The position numbers were made by a program, and so were the translations under genes. From the NCBI GenBank assembly GCA_039698075.1, contig JBDKTJ010000038.1, forward strand, positions 1 to 19,831: 19,831 nt of DNA, read 5' to 3'. The DNA is from JAJFVC01 sp039698075 (GTDB lineage Bacteria; Planctomycetota; Planctomycetia; Pirellulales; Thermoguttaceae). This document shows positions 14,648 to 19,831 of the stretch, one piece after another (the first letter of the stretch is position 1; each line of letters opens with the position of its first letter). The notes under the pieces were generated by a model. The model ran no database searches and was not told where the DNA came from. It saw nothing but the letters and a program-made list of their open reading frames with translations.

Positions 14648-16756
14648 TTACCCTACATCGCCCAATTCCAGCGATTTTCCGTAGCGAACCAACATCATTC
14701 GCCGTAGTTTCGCGTGTTCTTCGGCGGCCAGGCCCGGATCCGAAGCCACCATCGCTTGGGCGTCGCGGCGGGCTTCTTCCAACAACGCCCGGTCGTGCGT
14801 CAGGTCCGCGACCCTCAGCCGCGGCAGTCCGTGTTGTCGCGTGCCGAACAGGTCGCCGGGCCCTCGAAGCTGAAAATCCGTCTCGGCCAACTCGAACCCG
14901 TCGGTCGACGCCACGAACGCCCGCAATCGTTTGCGCGACTCGTCGGTCTGCGGATCACCGAACACGCAACAAAAGCCCGGATGCTTGCCTCGCGCGATGC
15001 GGCCCCGGAGTTGATGCAACTGCGCCAACCCAAAACGCTGTCCGCTCTCGATCGTCATGAGCGTTGCGTTGGGCACGTCGACGCCCACCTCGACCACGGA
15101 GGTAGACACCAACACCTGGAGCTGGCCGCGACGGAATTGCTCCATCACGACGTCCTTCTCGTCGGCGGTCATCCGGCCGTGGATCAATCCGAGTCGAAAG
15201 GCTTCCAGCGGACCGTTGGCCAGCGACTCGTAGGTCTCTTCCACGTTGGCCACCTCGCCGCCGGCCGCAACGTCCGACTCTTCAACCAGCGGCACGATGA
15301 CGAATCCCTGACGGCCTTCCCGCAATTTTCGGCGAAAGAAATCCCACCACTTCGCCCGTCGGCTTTCGTCGGCCAGATAGGTGTGCACCCGCTGGCGGCC
15401 GGGCGGACTGTCGCGCAGGGTCGACACGTCCAAGTCGCCAAACAGCGTCATCGTGACCGACCGCGGGATGGGCGTGGCGGTCATCACGAGATAATGCGGA
15501 TCGGGCCCCGCCTGCTTCAACAACGCCCGCTGCCGGACGCCGAACTTGTGCTGTTCGTCGATGACGACCAGTCCGAGCTTGGCCATCGACACGCCCTCTT
15601 GAATGATCGCGTGGGTGCCGAGGATCAAGTCCGCCTCGCCCGCGGCGATTTGCCGCAGGATTTCCGTCCGTTGCGACGCCGGCAGCCCGCCGGTCAGCAA
15701 CACCCGGCGCACCTGACTGGTCGCCAACATCCGATCGAGGGTTTGCGCGTGCTGCCGGGCCAACACCTCCGTGGGCGCCATCAGCACGGCCTGATAACCG
15801 TGCGCCACGGCCAGCAGCATCGCATAGGCGGCCACCACGGTCTTGCCGCTTCCGACGTCGCCCTGCAACAGCCGGTTCATCGGCCGGGGCCCGGCCATAT
15901 CCGCCGCGATTTCGGCGATCGCCTGACGCTGCCCGGCGGTCAACTCGAACGGAAAAAGCCGCCGAATCCGGGCGTCGATCTTCGCGGTCGCCTCCAACGC
16001 CGGCGCCTGACGCTCGTCGTGCTGCCACTCGCGCCGCACGGCCAACGCAAGCTGAAGGATCAACAGTTCCTGATAGATCAACCGCCGCCGGGCGTGGTCC
16101 AAACTCTCCCGGTCGTCGGGAAAATGCACCTGCGGCAGCGCCTGCTGCAACGGCCAAAGCCCGTGCGTCCGCAAATACTCGTCGGGAAACACCTCATCGA
16201 GCAACGGAACGAACGTCTCGATCGCCGCGCGCACGATCTTGCGCATCTGCCATTGTTGCAAGCCTTCGGTCAGCGGATAGACCGGCAACAGCCGCGCCGC
16301 CGGCTCGTCTTCTTCCTGATCGAGCACGTCGACCTTCGGATGGGTCATCTGCCACACCAGGCCCTCGTATTTCGGCTTGGCCGTGAACATCACGCGCTGG
16401 CCGATCGTGAACCGATCGCGTTGAAAGGGCTGGTTGAACCAGATGCCGCGCAGTTGCCCGGTCTTGCAGCGAAGCGAAACGCCCAGCACGCATCCGCCGG
16501 CGAAGGTGCTGCGTTGATCGATGTCCTCGACCACGCCACGGACCGATTGCAGCCGCCCTTCCTCCAACCGATCGACGTCGCACTCGACGATCTCTTCGTA
16601 ATCGCGTGGAAAGAAAAAAAGCACGTCGCGGACCACGCGCAGGCCCATGCGTTCGAGCAACTCCGCTCGGGCCGGTCCGACGCCCTTCAAAAACTGAACC
16701 GACGTCAACAGCGACGGCGCGGGCGAAACGTTCGGCGTTGAAGGCTCGGCGGTCAT
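14648..16756 (-). CDS. recG: ATP-dependent DNA helicase RecG
   Basis: A 702-residue RecG, close to the 693 residues of the Escherichia coli enzyme. RecG reverses stalled forks and migrates branched DNA. The N-terminal wedge/OB region has FLKGVGPARAELLERMG and FFPRDYE. The helicase core carries FELTAGQRQAI, Walker A GDVGSGKT (299-306), MAPTEVLARQH, the Walker B/DExH-like DEQHKFGVRQRALL (D400-H403), MTATPIPRS, and in the second lobe STSVVEVGVDVPNA and QLRGRIARG. The C-terminal family stretch DFQLRGPGDLFGTRQHG is also present. All motifs are intact. The ATG at 16756 lies 5 bases after the pyrB stop, so the two genes are probably one transcript; the in-frame extension upstream to 17164 is a shadow of pyrB. 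The ribosome site is weak, as expected for a coupled gene. Confidence 0.96.
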   Translation of the reverse strand: MTAEPSTPNVSPAPSLLTSVQFLKGVGPARAELLERMGLRVVRDVLFFFPRDYEEIVECDVDRLEEGRLQSVRGVVEDIDQRSTFAGGCVLGVSLRCKTGQLRGIWFNQPFQRDRFTIGQRVMFTAKPKYEGLVWQMTHPKVDVLDQEEDEPAARLLPVYPLTEGLQQWQMRKIVRAAIETFVPLLDEVFPDEYLRTHGLWPLQQALPQVHFPDDRESLDHARRRLIYQELLILQLALAVRREWQHDERQAPALEATAKIDARIRRLFPFELTAGQRQAIAEIAADMAGPRPMNRLLQGDVGSGKTVVAAYAMLLAVAHGYQAVLMAPTEVLARQHAQTLDRMLATSQVRRVLLTGGLPASQRTEILRQIAAGEADLILGTHAIIQEGVSMAKLGLVVIDEQHKFGVRQRALLKQAGPDPHYLVMTATPIPRSVTMTLFGDLDVSTLRDSPPGRQRVHTYLADESRRAKWWDFFRRKLREGRQGFVIVPLVEESDVAAGGEVANVEETYESLANGPLEAFRLGLIHGRMTADEKDVVMEQFRRGQLQVLVSTSVVEVGVDVPNATLMTIESGQRFGLAQLHQLRGRIARGKHPGFCCVFGDPQTDESRKRLRAFVASTDGFELAETDFQLRGPGDLFGTRQHGLPRLRVADLTHDRALLEEARRDAQAMVASDPGLAAEEHAKLRRMMLVRYGKSLELGDVG

Positions 16757-16761
16757 GCCGT

Positions 16762-17724
16762 TTACCGGCTCTTCTTGCCCAAAAGCAGCCAAATAACGGC
16801 CATCCGCACCGCCACGCCGTTGGTCACTTGCTCCAAAATCGCCGAGTACGGACCGTCGGCCACGTCGGGCGTCACCTCGACCCCGCGATTGATCGGGCCG
16901 GGGGCAAGGATCAAAATGTCCGGCTTCGTCTTTGCCAACCGATGCCGATCCATCGCGTACAGATGCGCGTATTCGCGGACCGACGGAAACGGCCGGGTCG
17001 TCTGCCGCTCGAATTGAATCCGAAGCAGGTTCAGCACGTCGACCCGCGGCAAGATGTCGTCCAGATGATAAGAATATTCGACGCCCAGATCGGCCCAATG
17101 CGGCGAAACCAGCGTCGAAGGGCCGCATACAATCACGTGCGCCCCGAGTTTTTTCAGCCCCCAAATGTTCGACCGCGCCGTGCGACTGTGGGCGATGTCC
17201 CCGACCAACGCCACGGTCAGCCCCTCGATCCGCCCCTTGCGCTGACGGATCGTCATGATGTCCAGCAGCCCCTGCGTGGGATGCTCGTGGGCGCCGTCGC
17301 CCGCGTTGATCACCGCGCAGCGGAGGTTTTGGGCCAGCAGTTGGGGCGTGCCGGGCGTCCGATGCCGCACCACGACCATGTCGATGCCCATCGCCTCGAT
17401 GTTCTTCGCCGTGTCGATGAACGTCTCGCCCTTCGACAGGCTGCTGGTCGAGGCCGAAAAGTCGAGCGTGTCGGCGCCCAACCGCCGGGCGGCCAACGCA
17501 AAACTGTTTCGCGTCCGGGTCGAGTTCTCAAAGAACAAATTGACGCAGGTCTTGCCCACAAGCAGGGGGATTTTACGGTCCCCGGCCAAAATCACCTGCT
17601 TGAACTGCTCGGCTTTGTCGAGAATCAGCGTGATTTCCTCGGCCGAAAGGTCTTCCAAGCCCAGCAGGTGCCGCCGATTCCAAGCGTCGGGCACGGGCCC
17701 CAAATCGACCGTCGCAATCGCCAT
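16762..17724 (-). CDS. pyrB: Aspartate carbamoyltransferase catalytic subunit
   Basis: A 320-residue ATCase catalytic chain, which joins carbamoyl phosphate and aspartate in the committed step of pyrimidine synthesis. The carbamoyl-phosphate site is visible as FFENSTRTRNSF (S68-R72), the loop serine-lysine as SSLSKGET (K98), HRTPGT at 121-126 and HEHPTQGLLD (146-155). The aspartate domain shows LVGDIAHSRTARS, LRIQFERQ and LILAPGPINRGVEV. ATG 17724 is chosen because GGGAGG lies 9 bases upstream; an in-frame extension to 17775 would include the leader. No regulatory subunit gene (pyrI) or dihydroorotase gene adjoins it; instead recG follows after 5 bases. The unusual feature is the leader, which can fold into alternative hairpins. 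Confidence 0.96.
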   Translation of the reverse strand: MAIATVDLGPVPDAWNRRHLLGLEDLSAEEITLILDKAEQFKQVILAGDRKIPLLVGKTCVNLFFENSTRTRNSFALAARRLGADTLDFSASTSSLSKGETFIDTAKNIEAMGIDMVVVRHRTPGTPQLLAQNLRCAVINAGDGAHEHPTQGLLDIMTIRQRKGRIEGLTVALVGDIAHSRTARSNIWGLKKLGAHVIVCGPSTLVSPHWADLGVEYSYHLDDILPRVDVLNLLRIQFERQTTRPFPSVREYAHLYAMDRHRLAKTKPDILILAPGPINRGVEVTPDVADGPYSAILEQVTNGVAVRMAVIWLLLGKKSR

Positions 17725-17739
17725 GGCGGAAGTCCTCCC

Positions 17740-17784
17740 AAAAGCCGGCCGGTTTCCCACGATGAGGCCGGACAACCCTCCGGC
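17740..17784 (-). promoter_or_regulatory. pyrB leader with two mutually exclusive hairpins (possible attenuator)
   Basis: On the minus strand the leader can form hairpin 1, with a 6-base-pair stem between 17779-17784 and 17767-17772 (GCCGGA with TCCGGC) and a 6-base loop. Alternatively it can form hairpin 2, with a 6-base-pair all-GC stem between 17766-17771 and 17745-17750 (CCGGCC with GGCCGG) and a 15-base loop. Hairpin 2 is followed directly by CTTTTGGG, just before the ribosome site at 17734-17739. The two stems share bases and cannot coexist. The layout resembles an antiterminator/terminator pair or a translation switch, but the T-run is only four long, and GC-rich palindromes arise easily here. 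Confidence 0.3.
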
Positions 17785-17794
17785 ACGGGCAGTG

Positions 17795-17822
17795 ATTTTA
17801 GCCCATTTGCCCGTCTTTGCAA
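17795..17822 (-). promoter_or_regulatory. Candidate sigma-70 promoter for pyrB-recG
   Basis: The minus strand reads TTGCAA at 17817-17822 (4 of 6), a 16-base spacer and TAAAAT at 17795-17800 (5 of 6). A start site near 17788 would give a leader of about 64 bases that contains both alternative hairpins. It sits in the 132-base gap after the protease gene. Confidence 0.5.
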
Positions 17823-17856
17823 GCCGGCAACCGCGGGGACCCTCGGTTTGGCCGCG

Positions 17857-18819
17857 TCAGCCGATCGCTCGGCCCAACAGCCGCATGACGTGATAACAGA
17901 TCGCCAACGCGCCGATGGCCGCCAAAATCGTCATCACTTGATCCTTGCTCGGCGACGGCAGCGATGCCGACGGCGCAGGAATCGCCGCCACCGGAGCCGA
18001 TGCGGCGGGGGGTTGCACCGGGACGGGGACCATCGCCAACCGCTCGCCGTCGACCGGTCTTGCGACGCGCTGCTGTTCGTGCAACGAAACCGGCACGTTG
18101 GCCGACAACGACTCTTGTCCGGCCGGCGCCGAATTGATCGCCGCGACCGTCGGCGGCCGTTCGCCGCGCGCTTGCTGGGCCAGCAGAGCCTGGGCCGAAA
18201 TCCGTTGAAAATCACCGTCGACGGAGGTCAAAAACCAACGAAGCCGGCCGCAGTAGCTGCCCGTGGTCCGACCAAACGCCGAACCGAACAGCGTGCCGGC
18301 CAGCTCGCCCCGGCTGTTGAAGATCGGGCCGCCCGAATCGCCGTTCCGAGCCGGCGCACCCAATTCGATCATCTCGAACGGCTGATTGTTGCCCGGCGAA
18401 ACGTATTGCGTCACCTGCCCGCTCAGCGTCCGATACGAACCGCCTCCATAGCCGGCGATCGAGACCAGTTCGCCCGGCTGCGGCGCCTCATTGGCCAACG
18501 GCACCGGCACGACGTTCGGACGTCGGATGGCCAGCGCGGCCAAGTCCCAATCGCGGTCGGTCCGCAACAGATACGCCCCCGAACGAAAGCCGTCGGGGAA
18601 ATAGACGAGGATCGGCCCCACCGCGTCGCGCACCACGTGCCAGTTGGTCAGCACCAGTCCGGACGATTCATTGACGGCCACCAGCGTGCCGGACCCATAC
18701 GAAACGCCATCGCGCTCCGGCGCGGCCACGCGCACCACGGCAGGATGCGGCGGCGCCGCTGCGCAGACCGAAGCGGCGACGGCAACGATCGCCAGCGCCC
18801 TTGCGAACGGACCAATCAC
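17857..18819 (-). CDS. Trypsin-like serine protease, exported and C-terminally membrane-anchored
   Basis: A 320-residue S1-type (trypsin-like) protease with an intact catalytic triad: H61 in VLTNWHVV, D92 in DRDWDLAAL and S162 in RNGDSGGPIF. A short signal peptide (hydrophobic 8-20) precedes it. The protease domain covers about 28-200, followed by a long Ala/Pro-rich low-complexity linker (about 205-292) and a final membrane helix (296-314) with a basic tail. No PDZ domain is present, unlike DegP/HtrA. It should act outside the cytoplasm, tethered by the C-terminal helix. The start is uncertain: GTG 18819 gives the best signal peptide. An upstream TTG (18876) and GTG (18861) are in frame, but the TTG falls in the loop of a hairpin. 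A regulatory or quality-control role is inferred; the substrate is unknown. Confidence 0.82.
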   Translation of the reverse strand: MIGPFARALAIVAVAASVCAAAPPHPAVVRVAAPERDGVSYGSGTLVAVNESSGLVLTNWHVVRDAVGPILVYFPDGFRSGAYLLRTDRDWDLAALAIRRPNVVPVPLANEAPQPGELVSIAGYGGGSYRTLSGQVTQYVSPGNNQPFEMIELGAPARNGDSGGPIFNSRGELAGTLFGSAFGRTTGSYCGRLRWFLTSVDGDFQRISAQALLAQQARGERPPTVAAINSAPAGQESLSANVPVSLHEQQRVARPVDGERLAMVPVPVQPPAASAPVAAIPAPSASLPSPSKDQVMTILAAIGALAICYHVMRLLGRAIG

Positions 18820-18862
18820 GGCAATCTCGATGGGACGGGCCGCTACCCCGTCACAAAGCACG

Positions 18863-18883
18863 GAACAGGCCGGCAACCTGTCC
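18863..18883 (-). promoter_or_regulatory. Hairpin ahead of the protease gene
   Basis: The minus strand forms a 7-base-pair stem (GGACAGG with CCTGTTC, one G-T pair) around a 7-base loop in the gltA-protease gap. No T-run follows. It may be a transcript-processing or stabilising element, or a leader structure of the protease gene. Confidence 0.3.
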
Positions 18884-18892
18884 TACCACTGG

Positions 18893-18910
18893 AAAGCACC
18901 CCCTCGGGTG
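18893..18910 (-). terminator. Possible terminator after citrate synthase
   Basis: Twenty-six bases past the gltA stop, the minus strand has CACCC, a GAGG loop and GGGTG, followed by CTTTCC. The stem is short (5 base pairs) and the T-run only three bases, so termination may be weak or absent. The second hairpin just downstream (18863-18883) could add to it. Confidence 0.3.
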
Positions 18911-18936
18911 TTGTCGACGCGACCGAGACCCGTCGA

Positions 18937-19831
18937 TCAACGTTTTTCGAGCGGCGTGTAGTCGGTTTTGGACTGCCCGGTATAGATTTGCCGAGGGCGC
19001 AAAATTTTCGTGCTGGGATCGTCGTGCTGCTCTTTCCAGTGGGCGATCCAGCCCGGCAGCCGCCCGATGGCGAAACAAACCGTGAACATGTTGGTCGGAA
19101 TGCCCATCGCCCGCAACAAAATCCCGCTGTAAAAGTCGACGTTCGGATACAGTCGTCGATCCGCGAAATACGAGTCGGCCAGGGCCAATTCCTCGAGCTT
19201 TCGGGCGATGTCCAACAGCGGATCCTTGCGCTTCAACTGATTGAAGACTTTGTCGCATGCTTCCTTGAGGATTTTCGCCCGCGGATCGTAGTTGCGATAG
19301 ACCCGATGGCCGAATCCGTAGAGCCGGAACGGATTGGTCTTGTCCTTGGCCTCGCGGATGCAATCTTCGGGCGACAGGCCGCCGTCGTGGATCCGCTGGA
19401 GCATCTCCATCACTTCGACGTTGGCCCCGCCGTGCAGCGGACCCCACAAGGCGCAGACGGCCGCCGCGCACGAAGCGAACAAATTGGCCTTCGCCGAGCC
19501 CACGATCCGAACGGTCGACGTGCTGCAATTCTGCTCGTGATCGGCGTGCAAAATGAACATGAGGTTCAACGCGTCCTCGACTTCCCGAGTGACGATGTAC
19601 TGCTGATACGGCAGCGAAAACATCATGTGCAGGAAGTTGGCGCAATAACGCAGATGCGGATCGGGATAGTTGACCGGCAACCCCAGCGAACGACGATAGG
19701 AAAACGCCGCGATCGTGCGCACCTTGCTGATCAATCGGGCCGCCGCCTCCTCCAACGACTCCTCGTCCTCCAGGGCCAAAAGCTCCTGATGATAGCAGGC
19801 CAAATGGCTCAACGTGGCCGACAAAATGGCC
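18937..19831 (-). CDS. gltA: Citrate synthase, C-terminal part (5' end beyond the window)
   Basis: About 297 C-terminal residues of a hexameric-type (GltA-like) citrate synthase, which condenses acetyl-CoA and oxaloacetate at the entry of the citric acid cycle. The frame stays open to the window edge, so the start lies outside; by comparison with the roughly 427-residue Escherichia coli enzyme, about 130 residues are missing. Active-site residues are visible: the histidine in LWGPLHGGANVEV, the histidine in GFGHRVYRNYDPRA and the aspartate in YPNVDFYSGI. Other family stretches are ILHADHEQNCSTSTVR, MGIPTNMFTVCFAIGR, GWIAHWKEQ and RPRQIYTG. Any apparent start near 19824 (TTG) is an internal codon, not the true start. 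The gene lies upstream of the protease gene on the same strand with a 117-base gap. Confidence 0.96.
   Translation of the reverse strand, partial: AILSATLSHLACYHQELLALEDEESLEEAAARLISKVRTIAAFSYRRSLGLPVNYPDPHLRYCANFLHMMFSLPYQQYIVTREVEDALNLMFILHADHEQNCSTSTVRIVGSAKANLFASCAAAVCALWGPLHGGANVEVMEMLQRIHDGGLSPEDCIREAKDKTNPFRLYGFGHRVYRNYDPRAKILKEACDKVFNQLKRKDPLLDIARKLEELALADSYFADRRLYPNVDFYSGILLRAMGIPTNMFTVCFAIGRLPGWIAHWKEQHDDPSTKILRPRQIYTGQSKTDYTPLEKR

Noticed and set aside
14714..16741. 675-codon open frame on the plus strand opposite recG
   Set aside because: It covers recG exactly in antisense and has low-complexity Arg/Gln/His composition; recG is unmistakable on the other strand.
1..19831. tRNA or rRNA genes, CRISPR arrays, insertion sequences, integrons or phage remnants
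   Set aside because: None was seen on either strand. The recombinase gene has no adjacent mobile-element genes, and no spaced repeat arrays or terminal inverted repeats were noticed.

Overview
The window looks like chromosomal core-plus-lineage-specific DNA from a GC-rich member of the Planctomycetota. This is inferred from family content: secreted TPR proteins beside an ExbB/ExbD motor, TMTC-like membrane proteins with C-terminal TPRs, and membrane proteins with no recognisable relatives. No rRNA, tRNA, CRISPR array, insertion sequence or phage gene was seen, and coding density is high.

Layout, left to right. 1-999 (-) is a complete YhaM-type HD/OB-fold exoribonuclease, divergent from 1232-2176 (+), a XerC/D tyrosine recombinase. 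Next comes a leftward gene set, 7322 down to 2230: two secreted TPR proteins overlapping by 4 bases, one ExbB/TolQ protein with an exported N-terminal extension, and two different ExbD/TolR proteins. This resembles a proton-driven motor or energiser with one TolQ-type and two TolR-type subunits plus periplasmic TPR partners. Divergent from it, 7510-9880 (+) holds two membrane proteins that share a repeated, unrecognised beta-rich domain, followed by a small RmlC-like sugar epimerase/cupin (9962-10450).

The rest reads leftward. A partial citrate synthase runs off the right edge. It is followed by a membrane-tethered trypsin-like protease, then pyrB with recG 5 bases behind it, then two tandem paralogous TMTC-like membrane glycosyltransferase-type proteins with TPR tails. 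The tandem pair has its own near-consensus sigma-70 promoter placed directly after the recG stop codon. pyrB has a plausible promoter and a leader that can form two mutually exclusive hairpins.

The best candidates for something undescribed are (i) the TPR-TPR-ExbB-ExbD-ExbD unit, (ii) the paralogous membrane protein pair at 7510-9880, and (iii) the tandem TMTC-like pair. These families are recognised from visible motifs only; no database search was run.
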